In this document: positions 37,370 to 47,757 of the stretch, in pieces
Numbering within the stretch: position 1 is the first letter of the stretch
How the letters are laid out: the number at the start of each line of letters is the position of its first letter
Made by a program: the position numbers and the translations under genes
Source of the DNA: Acanthococcus lagerstroemiae
Taxonomy: Eukaryota; Arthropoda; Insecta; Hemiptera; Eriococcidae
Length of the DNA stretch: 64,000 bases
Assembly (NCBI GenBank): GCA_031841125.1
Contig: CM063112.1
Span: 27,058,603-27,122,602, forward strand
Direction of reading: 5' to 3'
Notes under the pieces: generated by a model
Databases searched by the model: none
Told to the model about the DNA's origin: nothing
The model's input: the letters and a program-made list of their open reading frames with translations, nothing else

Positions 37370-39650
37370 TCTTCAACGTGGGTCAAAGGTCGCATCCGTT
37401 CCTCTACAGCTTCTCAATCGAAATAAATCAAGGAAAATCGTCCTTTGCACTCAAACTAAAAGTGCTTGTAAATGTTGCGCGCGCGTAATTTTCTTATCGT
37501 GTTTGCCTTTCTCAAAATAACCCACATTTATCTTTAATAGTAGTTCTCTCTGTTATCAACTGCGCTTTATACGGATTCCTTTAATTACACAAAAACAATT
37601 ACTTCTTTCGCGAGGGGTAATTCCTTTTTGGCTGTTCTACAACCAACATTACAATTTCAGTTCGTAAAGGCGACTTTCTCTGATGCTGTAATTGGTATAG
37701 TGGAAGCTGCGCTAAACATACTTCAAGGAGAGTGTTGTTTCCTCTGATATTATAGCTACTCAGGTTTCGAGTTGTTGCTCACGATCTGCTCTGTTTTAGA
37801 TCATAACCCTATAAGCTATAACGAGGTGTATAGAAGCAATGTAGAAGACATTTTTTATTTCAAGTCTCAGGTAATACTACTGGAATACAACGCCAAGGGT
37901 ATGTGTTGACATTAATGTTTTGAATTAATTTCAACGATCGCGTCTAAAAGTCCATTCGCTAGATTTCAACCATTTGAAAGAATGACATGCGAGTTGTGAG
38001 CACTTGAATAACTGAAATTTCAAACTTATCAGTTTCAATACGACGTATGTAGGTATACTTAACACCACGTGCCATCGCACATCCCTGGTTAGCAGTGCAC
38101 AATGATGCAGAGGCAGATTGATTTGTATCCGGTACTGGCAGAGTAAAACTATACCTGTCTTTTGATTTCCTGCGTAGCAACTGTCGAAATCATGTAAATC
38201 AGTTCCGTTTGGAATATAATTATACACACTAAAAACTTATTTGATTTCCACAAAGACATGATGTCTACATTAAGAAAATATAGGTAGTTACTACTTGTAT
38301 ATCCTCGCGCATTCACTTATTAATCAAGTGTTGAGCTCCAGAGGCTGAATCATTGAGTTTATTCAATATCAAATCGACCCGAAAATTAGTTTGAAGACTT
38401 TTCTCTTCATTCGAATGAAGAATCAGAATGAACAGTTGTTACACAGAAGAAAATTAGATTGAGTCAAGTAGGAATCAAATGTATTTTTATTTCTATGAAA
38501 GATTTTCTCAACTAGCTTACCTTTATGCTGGTTGGTCCATTCTGGTGCTCAACACTTTTGATGAAATGAAACAGACAAACTACAAGTAGTTAGTATAATA
38601 TTGATGTAAGTACCTTTAACTGCATTTCCACCTGTCAAGTGAATACACCTTACCCGGACTATCAACATTCATAACTTGATCAAATGTGGGTAAAAACGAA
38701 CAACAAAGCCAATAATTTTCTCACATATCTCAAATATTGCAAGCATACTAGATAATTTTCTTCTAATGGCTTCACAGGGAACATTTTTCCAGCCAATGCC
38801 ATATAGGTATATGTTCTTCCTTCCCCAACAACCTGACAAATCAAATAAATCAAATTCTGTATCAGTTTAAAATACAGCCTTTTTTTCTTTTCTTATGAAC
38901 TCCCGTGCGGCGGCGAGCTTCACTTCGGATAAAATAATACAGTATTATTGTTCACATTCGCACAATCCGGGCCTAGTTTTGATACAATGCATAGGTAGTT
39001 TGATTATAGAGCACCCAGCCACAGGTAGACGTGAAAGCAACTCGCTTCCTAAGCTGACCTGTTTCCTGTGGAAGTGGAATGCGATACACCACTACTCCCC
39101 AAAACAAGAGAGGCTTAACTTGCACTCCCCCTCATACCATAAGTCATTGAGCCAACTACTACTAAAGCAGTAATTTCTCCTTTTTAGGAGCAATGTTGAA
39201 AACAATTATTTTCAACTATTGAGGATGATATTGTTCATCTCCTGCCGATAGCCATTCATCAATAAATCACAACTATCGACTGATAGGATAAGAAGTTTAT
39301 GGAAAACCCAGTTGTATTTCCTTAGCCTTTGTATTTTTCTGTTTTATGTCAGCTGGGTGTGTAGAAATCTTCATATCTCCATACTATTGTTAGAAGCAAT
39401 TTTTTCTGAAAGAAGAAGAGAACTTCATCAGAAAGGGTATGGGTGTATATGTCAAAACGAATGATGGTCACCAGAAGTGCACAACATGAGCTCCAAAGAA
39501 AAGCCCAATGTAAGCGAAGTCAGCAAACTTATTCACTATTCCATCAATGCGAACATTTTTTGTTGGCTTGTTTTCTGGCTCACTGATTCCATGCTTCATC
39601 CTGCCAAAAGTAACTGGTATTGCTTCAATTCTATAAAGGAAACATTCTCC
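37370..39650. other. Intergenic, no supported feature
   Basis: AT-rich sequence with short chance frames only. It may include the promoter of the candidate exon at 37237-37369. Confidence 0.4.
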
Positions 39651-39654
39651 TCTA

Positions 39655-40140
39655 AATATGTGTGCTACCTTAGCGTGGTGAGAGGGCTTAAAGAAGAATT
39701 AAAGGAACATAAGGAGACCGGTAGGATAAATCCTGATGAAAGCAAGGGAAAACATCATCAGAATTCTTCCCTGGAGATGCGTCTCCGCCACCACTATTAT
39801 ATTGGCAACTCACAAAGCAGGTAAATACTAAATAATAATTCCGAACATACGAAGTCTCCCATTCCGATGTCCCGGTGGAGACTACCTAGTGAGAAACTAT
39901 CAGAACTGAAAATACATACGAGGACACTGAATGAGGTAGGCAATTAGAAAATTTAAAGAAAGAGATGAAAGCATTGAAGTCAGATATAATAGGAATTAGT
40001 GAAGTGAGATGGCCAGAAGAAAATGATTTTTGGTTGGAGGCGTATAGAATAATTAATACATCAGCGAAAAGAAGGCAAACAGGCGTAGGTATTCTTATAA
40101 GACTATAGGGAATAGAGTACAAAGTTATACCCAACATAGT
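39655..40140 (+). mobile_element. LINE 5' region and start of APE endonuclease
   Basis: Starts with GTGCTACCTTAGCGTGG, shared with 52460-52480. About 260 bp later a broken frame reads LKSDIIGISEVRWPEENDFW and QTGVGILIRL. This is the N-terminal apurinic-type endonuclease of a non-LTR retrotransposon. The frame shifts before and after. The same element resumes at about 40435, so it is interrupted by the palindromic insert at 40146-40430. Confidence 0.65.
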
Positions 40141-40145
40141 TAAGG

Positions 40146-40430
40146 GGGCTCCAAGGGGAAGTATAGCGGACAGCCATTTTGATTGCAAGAAAAGTAAACA
40201 AACGCGTGTTGATAATCTAATTCATGCGTTTGTTTACTTTTCTTGCAATCAAAGTGGCTGTCCGTTATACCTCCCCTTAGATAGGCCGCCATTTTGGTTC
40301 AGGTTTTGTTGTTACCAACGCATTAAATTTTATTCAATAAGCAGCATCGCGCGGTATCATTTGCTCTAAGAGTTTTTAAAAAGCTGAACCAAAATGGTGG
40401 CCTAGCATACCCGTGTGGGACTACAGAGCC
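40146..40430. repeat. Double palindrome inserted in a LINE
   Basis: 40153-40205 and 40226-40278 are ~50-bp inverted arms (core TTGCAAGAAAAGTAAACAAA) around a 20-bp loop. A second pair, AGGCCGCCATTTTGGTTCAG (40283) and CTGAACCAAAATGGTGGCCT (ending 40403), encloses about 80 bp. Sequences on both sides belong to one LINE reading frame. Confidence 0.75.
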
Positions 40431-40434
40431 TTAA

Positions 40435-40905
40435 TAGTAAGAGTATAATTATTATGATGAGAATTTCAGCTCTAAACCACTATCTTTAGTGATAGTCCAA
40501 GTTTACATGCCAACAGGAAATTCTAATGAAGAACTACAAAAAATTTTTGGAAATAAGAATGCTAAAGTATGGATGTGCGACCTGCCCAATAGGAACACGG
40601 GGGGGGGGGAAGTAGAACTTTTCAATAAATGTGGTGTTGTTGAAGAATGTTGAAAATCAAATGAATTGAAAAGATCAGGAATGAGGAAGTATTGAAGTGG
40701 AAGGGGAAGAGACACTTGGAATGTAATTGTAAAGAGATGAAAAGTTAAAATGATAGATCATAATGTATGTACGACATCCAGGGATATTGTTATTACTGCT
40801 AAAGGGGATGGTTGAGAGAAATACCCGGAAAGGAAGCAAGAGAATGAGCCATGAAGAGCAGATAATGAAGGATACAAAATAATCCTTCTCAGACGCAACC
40901 TACCT
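40435..40905 (+). mobile_element. LINE continuation (APE) joined to 3' RT segment
   Basis: A frame near 40485-40535 reads LSLVIVQVYMPTGNSNEEL, the next endonuclease block after the 40.1-kb segment. From about 40590 the sequence matches 5150-5395 (RT region), so the middle of the element is deleted. Non-functional. Confidence 0.6.
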
Positions 40906-41339
40906 AGTCAATAGACTAAGAAATATGTCATCCTCATCAATAAAAACATCATCCGCAGGTACAATACTCTGTGATGATGTAGAAGTATGACAATAGCTGA
41001 GCCCAATATATTGCTAATGACAGAACATCAAGGCAGAGTGTGCGACTTATGGCTATATCGACAAAAGAAAGGAGCGTGCTATTGCAAGTAGAATTAAATC
41101 ATTTATTAATAGATCTTAAACACTCATTTAACAATTCTTCTACTAGACTTCAGTGCGACGGTCGCATCATTTCTTCGAATTTTAATGGATAAAATAATAC
41201 ACGCTTGAGTGTGAGCTACTCTACACCAAAATTATAGAGTACCATCTCTAAGAGTAATATCAATGGCAGAAAGCGAGAAGGGGGCGATCATCACGAGGCT
41301 AATTGATTCCTCCAGTGTAACAACTTATAAATTACACAA

Positions 41340-41490
41340 GTGTGTAATTTTTTACACATGTTACTATTAACTGTCTGTTCTAATTTTTAATAGCTATAAT
41401 TTAGAAACCCTTGAAAATTTACGCGGTGTGTAATTTTTTACACATGTTACTATTAACTATCTAAATCTTCAATGTGTAATGCAATACACA
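41340..41490. repeat. Tandem ~90-bp duplication
   Basis: GTGTGTAATTTTTTACACAT followed by GTTACTATTAACT occurs at about 41341 and 41427. A third partial copy (GTGTAATGCAATACACATGTTA) is at about 41472. Each copy contains a small palindrome, GTGTAA...TTACAC. Confidence 0.7.
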
Positions 41491-41624
41491 TGTTATCTTT
41501 CTCGGATATTTAATTATAGATGTGTGCTCACTACTTACCAACAGTTCACCTTTGATCTCCATCACAATGTGGGACGAGTCAAAGGTTCAAATACACTGTC
41601 CAAATAAAGTTAGAAAGTATTTAA

Positions 41625-41745
41625 ATCAAATTCAAATATATTCTTCACTTCTTAGAGTGTGCTTACTGTTTACATAAGAAATTATTTAATTCAAATTCAA
41701 ATATTTTCTTCACTTCTTAGAGTGTGCTTACTGTTTACACATCAT
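41625..41745. repeat. Tandem ~68-bp duplication
   Basis: TTAGAGTGTGCTTACTGTTT occurs twice, each time preceded by AATTCAAATAT and TTCTTCACTTC. Confidence 0.75.
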
Positions 41746-42029
41746 GCATGAATGTCTGAGCGCAAGCGAATGAATGCAAAACTAAGTAAGGCCAAAGGTC
41801 GGTGCGATAGATTTCCCACCAGTCCTTAGAAGGACAATATCAAAGACTAAATGAGTCGAACTCGGTTATTCTGTGGACTTTGCCCTATCATCAATAGTTG
41901 CGTTTTATCAAGGAATTCCATATGATAATCCATATCATCCTCCATAGTTGAAACTGACAAACCACCCTTATGAATTTTTAGGATAGTAAGAGGGGTTTTC
42001 CCATGACAGGTCACAATAATTGTTTTCGA

Positions 42030-42190
42030 TATAATAGTATTTTTTTAAATATCATTTATTATTATATTTATACCTATATAATAATATTTTTGATAATAAA
42101 TATAAAAATTAAAGTTTTATTTATGATTTTTTTAATTATTAATTTTATTATAGTACCTAAATGAATTATTAATAAAAATTAATTTAATGT
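42030..42190. repeat. AT-rich low-complexity tract
   Basis: Almost only A and T, with many TAATAA/TTATTA motifs. It divides the repeat-rich left part of the window from the dapF region. Confidence 0.7.
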
Positions 42191-43380
42191 CCGCCGCCCA
42201 CAGTAGCTTCTCAGTTCCCCATTGCAGGCTATGGTCAACAAAAAAGATGGAGAAAATATTTAGTTAGTGACTACTTAAACATGTCAGTGTAATAAGGAAG
42301 GCGGGATATATTTATTTATACCTAGGAAGAAAAAAAAAAATCTTTTTAACGGGGAAAATGAATGAAGAAGCATAACAATTTTAGAGGAGGAGTTAAATTC
42401 TCCTATCTGTGAGCCTCATGGAACTTCAAAGTATTGAAAATTGTTCGACAACATTTTTTTATTATCTTTAAACGGATGACTCAGTGCAGGAAGTGGTCAA
42501 GTCCATTTTTTTGAAGTTACAGATGATGCTATAACTGTGACTATGCTAAATGTTAGTTGACATAGTCTATCATAGCAAGAAAATTGACTAAGATTACTTC
42601 TTGCACTCAGCTCTTAACAGCTTTTTTCTTAAAGTCGTGAATGACTACATTTTCCGTAGTGGCAGCAGCAATTTAGTTGACGCCAGTGAAAAATGAGAAG
42701 ATTTTGAATTTTCTGGTCAATCGGATAGTCCATTTTATGCGCCTATTACTTACATTTGAAATGTATTCATTTTGATTTTTACTTATGACACTTGAAACGA
42801 CACGTATTAATTTTGAATTTAGTAGGTGATAAGTTACTTTAACCACTTTTACACCCTGGAATATATTACACCGGCAATTTTACTGATTTTTGGCCATGAG
42901 ACACAGGAAGTTTCTACGCCCTCTGGAGCCTCTGGAGTCTGGACACTGAATCGCGGTAGCGTTCTGCCCTTTCCCCCCGTGGAGACGACTTAAACCTAAT
43001 GATATAAATGGTATCCGAATTCTGTATACTTATCCATAATTATTTTCATCAAAAAAATTAAACAAGAACATTTCCTCCCACAGATCTTATGTTGCGTTTT
43101 CTTCAGAATTTCCCACGAGTTCTTGTACGGGGCAAAAATATCGACTTGACTATAAAAAATTTCAATTAAAACCTAAAAAGGAAAGTTCTAACTTTCACAG
43201 TTTTACCGGCGGGTTGTTAGAATCTGCCAAGGGTTGACTTTTCAAACACCATTGGGAAAGGGTGACAGCTCCATTTCCGCGCCAGGACAGTCTGATGTAT
43301 ACATAAAACGTGCATAACTTATTTCAGAAAAGTACGAAACTAAAAAGCTGGATAAATTATTTCTTTTGCAAATGAACATC
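42191..43380. other. Upstream region of dapF
   Basis: No gene or transposon end seen. It presumably contains the promoter and any 5' UTR exon of dapF. No core promoter motif stands out. Confidence 0.35.
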
Positions 43381-43392
43381 ATTATTTTGCAG
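43375..43392 (+). promoter_or_regulatory. Candidate 3' splice site in dapF 5' UTR
   Basis: TCATTATTTTGCAG ending at 43392 is a good insect acceptor. It lies 49 bp before the dapF ATG and just ahead of in-frame stop TAG at about 43422. If used, dapF would have a spliced leader while its coding region stays in one exon. Inference from motif only. Confidence 0.35.
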
Positions 43393-43441
43393 ATTATTTT
43401 CCGTCTTCCAACCCTTTTGCTAGCAGTCTGAATATCTCATC

Positions 43442-44248
43442 ATGATCCCATTTGTGAAAATGCACGGGACTGGAAACGATTTTGTTATCATCGATTGCCG
43501 CACGGAGTCCTATCCACCTATTGACTACACCCATATTGCAGACCGTAGAAAAGGAATCGGATGCGATCAAGTAATCCTCATCCATCCTTCGAACATAGCA
43601 ACCTGCAAAATGGATATTTATAATGTGGATGGTAGTAAAGCTGAAATGTGTGGTAACGCGGCACGGTGCGTCCTTCGGCTGGTCACTTCAGAACTCCAAA
43701 CTTCAGGCAGCATCGAGTTAGCCAATCGCGTTATCTCTGGAGAACGTTTATCAGAACGTGTTGTCAAAATTAATATGGGAAAGCCACTTTGCAACTGGGA
43801 CGACATACCCTTGCGAGAAGCTTGCGATACCTGTTATGTCAACTTTGAAATGGACAGTTTGAAGACACCAGTGGCAACTAATATAGGCAATCCTCATGTG
43901 ACGTTTTTCGTCGAGGACATAAATAGTGTTCCATTTGAAAAATTAGCCCCAAAAATCGAAAATCACCCTTTGTTTCCTAACCGGGTGAATGTTACCATTG
44001 CGAGTGTTATCAATGACCATGAAATTAAGGCACGAATTTGGGAGCGTGGAGTTGGTATTACTGAGGCTTGTGGCAGCTCGTCATGTGCTACATTAATGGC
44101 TGCCATTCGAAGAGGCTTGATCAAGAGTAACAGGGCTGTGATTCAGTTTCCCGGAGGAGATCTGACCTCTGAATTCGATGGGAAACACGTATTCATGACC
44201 GGTGAAGCGGTAATTGTGTTCAATGGTATTTACCGCAATGAACTCTGA
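43442..44248 (+). CDS. dapF: Diaminopimelate epimerase (bacterial-type, in insect genome)
   Basis: An uninterrupted 268-codon frame encodes DapF, which interconverts LL- and meso-diaminopimelate without a cofactor. That is the penultimate step of bacterial lysine synthesis and a source of peptidoglycan cross-link residue. It begins MIPFVKMHGTGNDFVIID, the family signature. The catalytic pair is present: Cys70 in AEMCGNAARC and Cys210 in ITEACGSSSC. IGNPHVTFF (148-156), FPNRVNV (178-184) and WERGVGIT (200-207) complete the fold. Length is normal for the family (~270). The ATG at 43442 is the only sensible start: an in-frame TAG lies 18 bp upstream and the protein begins at the conserved residues. 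There is no Shine-Dalgarno, no intron and no bacterial neighbour; an intron-rich helicase follows 3.5 kb downstream and AATAAA signals follow at once. Animals lack this pathway natively, so it is a horizontal acquisition. The ACGSSSCA form suggests an alphaproteobacterial donor (weak inference). No targeting peptide is evident. Confidence 0.93.
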   Translation: MIPFVKMHGTGNDFVIIDCRTESYPPIDYTHIADRRKGIGCDQVILIHPSNIATCKMDIYNVDGSKAEMCGNAARCVLRLVTSELQTSGSIELANRVISGERLSERVVKINMGKPLCNWDDIPLREACDTCYVNFEMDSLKTPVATNIGNPHVTFFVEDINSVPFEKLAPKIENHPLFPNRVNVTIASVINDHEIKARIWERGVGITEACGSSSCATLMAAIRRGLIKSNRAVIQFPGGDLTSEFDGKHVFMTGEAVIVFNGIYRNEL

Positions 44249-44383
44249 AAAATGACTAATTCATATTGACATCAGTATTGATTAAGTAGTCTGTAACAGA
44301 GCAAGTATCAACGAGGTGGTCGAGACCCAGCTGACTCTTATCTTCGCGACTAATAATTCTAATGGAATATTAAAATATTTTGA

Positions 44384-44421
44384 AATAAATAAGCTTAAGT
44401 ATAAGTGAAATAAAGAATAAA
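44384..44421 (+). terminator. Poly(A) signals of dapF
   Basis: AATAAA occurs at 44384-44389, 44409-44414 and 44416-44421, about 135-170 bp after the dapF stop. This is the usual distance for an insect 3' UTR and suggests the gene is expressed as eukaryotic mRNA. Confidence 0.5.
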
Positions 44422-44995
44422 TACAAAAGTCTAAAATGTATCTACATGTTTTGTATGGAGAAAGAGTACAATTTCTCAAATATTGGAAAACCCTGGACTC
44501 ACTGGGGTTGGAGCTATTAGGGGACTCTCCAAAAGATGCTGGAGGTACATGAAAGTTGTACCTTTCAAATACTCCATTATCAGTTCCCGCTTTCGTTGAA
44601 TGCATCAAAAGAGTCACTAAACTTTTTGAGAGACGATGATCTAGAGCAGTGTTCCTCAACAGGTGGTCCGCAAACTGAGGCTAGGATCGATTAGTACCTA
44701 CCTAGTTATTGGTTAAAAGTGTAACTAAATAGAAATACGAGAAACGCGGTTAATTTTGATTCCATTTCCAAAACGGATTCTAACCTTAAAAGATCAATGA
44801 AAGATAAGACTTTTACTTTTGGCTTTTCGCTTCTAGAAATGCTTGCACTTTTCGCTTTTCAGTTTTCAAATTTCTTTCCGTCTCTGGTAACTCCTTGGTA
44901 GACCATAATTTAATAAAACACTTAGAAAAAGACCTAAAACTATGTTGTTATAAGTTACTTTTTATTCTCGCATCATACAGCAAATTGAGTTTGGT

Positions 44996-45426
44996 GTGTG
45001 GTGGGACGTATGGCGATGCACGCATGCCAAAGTGACCCCTGAGACACCGCACGCCCGGCACCGGAAACTACCCTTTCGGGCATCGCATCAGTACCGAGGG
45101 GAACGCCTTGGGGCCGGGTCTGAGCCCCCATTTCTCCTGGCCGGAACGGTGCGCGCGTCCTGCCAGGGCCACCACGGGGTTCCCTACTGACCGAGGTCCG
45201 CACTCCCAGAGCGCTCGCCTGGAAATTTCAGGTCCCCCGCAGCCGGACGCGCTGCCTCTTCCTCTTCACTCACTCGTCGTGTGAGACTCGTCTGATTGAA
45301 GCTCCAGCCCTTGCACTGCGGGCGAGCTTCGCTGGATGGTATCCGCCGCAGCAGCAGCAGCAGCAGCAAGAGTCCAGTTTCTCCTCCTCCTTGCGTCCTC
45401 TGTCTCGACCACTCAGCCTCCATCTT
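44996..45426 (-). mobile_element. GC-rich retroposed repeat with 16-bp target duplication
   Basis: A 431-bp GC-rich block is flanked by GCAAATTGAGTTTGGT (44980-44995) and GCAAATTGAGTTTAGT (45427-45442), identical at 15 of 16 bases. Such long duplications mark LINE-mediated retroposition. Other copies are at 8170-8565, 12890-13030 and 22675-22770. It contains a (CAG)7-like run near 45350. The minus strand starts with TGAGTGGTCGAGA, loosely like a pol III A-box, so it may be a SINE. It lies 0.6 kb downstream of dapF. Confidence 0.7.
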
Positions 45427-45823
45427 GCAAATTGAGTTTAGTAATTATTGTAGTTCGTGAAAGCGAGTAGGTAGTTTCTTGTCTTGCCATTTTTGAGCAT
45501 TCAGTTGTACCCCCTTGTAGGTAGTACCCAACAGTATCCTTGAAAAAATTAGTTGATGATTTTGATCATTAATTAATCATTAGAGATTGGATCATTACAC
45601 TATACACAACAGCATAAAAAACAATGGGATGATATAATATGATTTGAGCTATGTTTCGAATGCTGAATACGATGGCGTTCACCATTTTTCTCTAGAACCT
45701 CTCTTTTTCCATAGTATTTGAAATTAAAATTCTATCAAATTTTTCTCATTTTATTCCTTTTTATTGTTGTGCAGGAATAGCTACACTGATACTGATAACA
45801 ATACTGAACGCGGTAGCCAATAG

Positions 45824-46172
45824 CAGGGCTGACAAGCCAATCATCATTGGCTTAAACTTCACGATTGGCTTACAAGCCAATGGCCGATTTTGATTAGCTT
45901 GGGAATGGCTTTTTCATAATTTCATCAACTGCTTCCAGCCGTTCATGATGTAGTCGCCCGGTCGAACACGATCCACGATGCACCATGCACGAGCCGTTTT
46001 CTTGAAGGGAAAAAAAAAAAAATTCATTGGCTTGTGCTGCTTCGATAAATTGATCGGCTTTTTATTGGCTTAATGCTTTTTGAAGGATTGGCTTTTGATT
46101 AGCTTCACAAGCCAATCAAATACGGCTTCTTCTTCTGCTAAGCCAATCATTTGCTTTAGCTTGTCAGCCCTG
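45824..46172. mobile_element. hAT-like MITE with AAGCCAATCA interior
   Basis: Inverted ends CAGGGCTGACAAGC are flanked by exact 8-bp duplications GCCAATAG (45816-45823, 46173-46180). Inside, AAGCCAAT(C) / ATTGGCTT recurs about a dozen times, changing orientation near the middle. Confidence 0.85.
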
Positions 46173-46223
46173 GCCAATAGTTGTTTGATCAGTGGTATCA
46201 TCTCGATGATACTAAAATTCGCA

Positions 46224-46488
46224 TTTGGACGCTATTCAGCAAAAGGAAACCAACTAGCAAAATCCGCGTTTGGAGAACACATAATTCGAAATTCAAGAGC
46301 CATGTAAAAACTATATGACATAGCGTTTACTGATAAGCCTTTTTCAACGTTAAGTACACATTTTTTAATCGGGGGCTCAATTTTGAAAAAATTTTCTTTT
46401 TACGCTCTTTCCAGCTATACTAATAACGTAATAACTCATTTTGTCTACAAATGTTGGTTGGTTCCTTTTTGCTGAATAGCGTCCAAGT
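46224..46488. mobile_element. Inverted-repeat MITE, copy 2
   Basis: Ends TTTGGACGCTATTCAGCAAA and, on the other strand, TTGGACGCTATTCAGCAAAA form inverted arms reaching AACCAAC. The central TACGCTCTTTCCAGC segment matches copy 1 (18265-18477) in inverse orientation. Confidence 0.65.
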
Positions 46489-46650
46489 TAAGATAGGAGA
46501 TAAGAAGAAAAAATGAACTCTCATCCACAAAATTAACACCCGCATTAAATTCCTTGTTGAAAATAGGAAAATACTGTTCTTATTATCATTGTTTCTTTTA
46601 CAAAATGTCAAAATCTCGAAAATTGTTGTGCAGTGTTATCATTTCCCGTC

Positions 46651-47187
46651 AGGAGCGGTATTCACGAAAAGTTGTTATGGTAACCACTCATAACAACTAG
46701 TCCCAAGGTGGTGTGGGTGGTTATGAGATGTTATTCAACATTGCGGAAAAAGGGTAACAACCGGTAACAACTCATAACCAGGGATGGCAAACGAAACAGT
46801 TTTTTTTTTCGTTTCGTTATTTCGTTTCGTTTGTTTGCAATCCCTGCTATTTACTGAACTCTGACTGAACTCACCCTGACTCAACTCACCCGGGAAAAGA
46901 AATGAAATTTCGATTACAGTAGGCTCGGCTACTAGTACCCGACCCTAGAAAGTGGTTGCAATAGGCTCGGCTACTAGTAGCCGATCCTAAAAATCACAAA
47001 TCAGAAAACTAGGGATGGCAAACGAAACGTTTTTTTTTTCGTTTCGTTATTTCGTTTCAATATTTTAGACAAAAATCAATCGTTATTTCGTTTCGTTTCG
47101 TTTGCCATCCCTGCGTCATAACAACTTTTTTATAATAACGGTTGTTATCATAACATCGCATAATAACTTTTCGAGAATAGTGGTCCA
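46651..47187. mobile_element. Inverted-repeat element around AACAACTCATAACAAC, with nested hAT MITE
   Basis: The outer ends carry TATTCACGAAAAGTTGTTATG and the complement TATTCTCGAAAAGTTATTATG. Next come tracts of ATAACAAC in opposite orientation. The middle is taken up by the hAT-like insert at 46779-47113. Confidence 0.55.
46779..47113. mobile_element. hAT-like MITE with CGTTTCGTTT interior
   Basis: Ends CAGGGATGGCAAACGAAAC are exact, with a further internal copy of the left end at about 47012. Flanks CTCATAAC / GTCATAAC agree at 7 of 8 if one extra base is allowed at the right end. CGTTTCGTTATTTCGTTTCG runs recur. The middle holds two copies of AGGCTCGGCTACTAGTA. Confidence 0.65.
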
Positions 47188-47757
47188 GGTTGATAAACAG
47201 TGTAGCCAATTCTTCTAAACTAAACTTTTCATGGGATAAGGATAACACAGCAATCTTATCAGTATCTTATCATAGATTTCTGTTCTGCCGTTAGTCTGGA
47301 TTACATTAGGACAGTTCTCTCGCAAATTCATCCGTGTTTTGCCGGTCTTTCTCGTTCTTGCCATTTTTTTCTGAATTTTCATGATAATCGAAAGCGTGAT
47401 CATTTATTATATGCTTCTCAGTGGCCCCTAATTTCCACTTTGGTGTGATGATCCTGTCTCATTCCATCATTTTGTGTCATGATCGTGACTCGTAAGTGCT
47501 TGTCTGCTGTCAGAACACTTCCATTACGGCTATTGTACCCTGTTAAAACCGGCATATCACGTAATGAACTGCTCAATATCTGTAAGCGTTTGACTTTTAT
47601 TCTTCATACCGGTTCTGTATGCTAAATATCCTGATAACTTCATTCGATTTTACCAGAGAAATGAGTTTCTGTATATTTTCGTTATCTAGATTCGAATAGC
47701 CTCAGCTGCTTGAGCTGCAGGCATTGTAGGTTCGACGCGCTTGTATCAGAATTAGCC

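Noticed and set aside
44646..44690. hAT-like left end (CAGTGTTCCTCAACAGGTGG)
   Set aside because: Resembles Charlie-type ends, but no matching right end or 8-bp duplication found within several hundred bases.
42191..45000. Bacterial contamination or a larger transferred bacterial segment around dapF
   Set aside because: Only one bacterial-type gene is present; flanks are AT-rich with insect repeats, poly(A) signals and intron-bearing genes.
45184..45423. 79-codon minus frame with a poly-Leu run
   Set aside because: The poly-Leu comes from a CAG run inside a retroposed GC-rich repeat; the frame is not shared with other copies.
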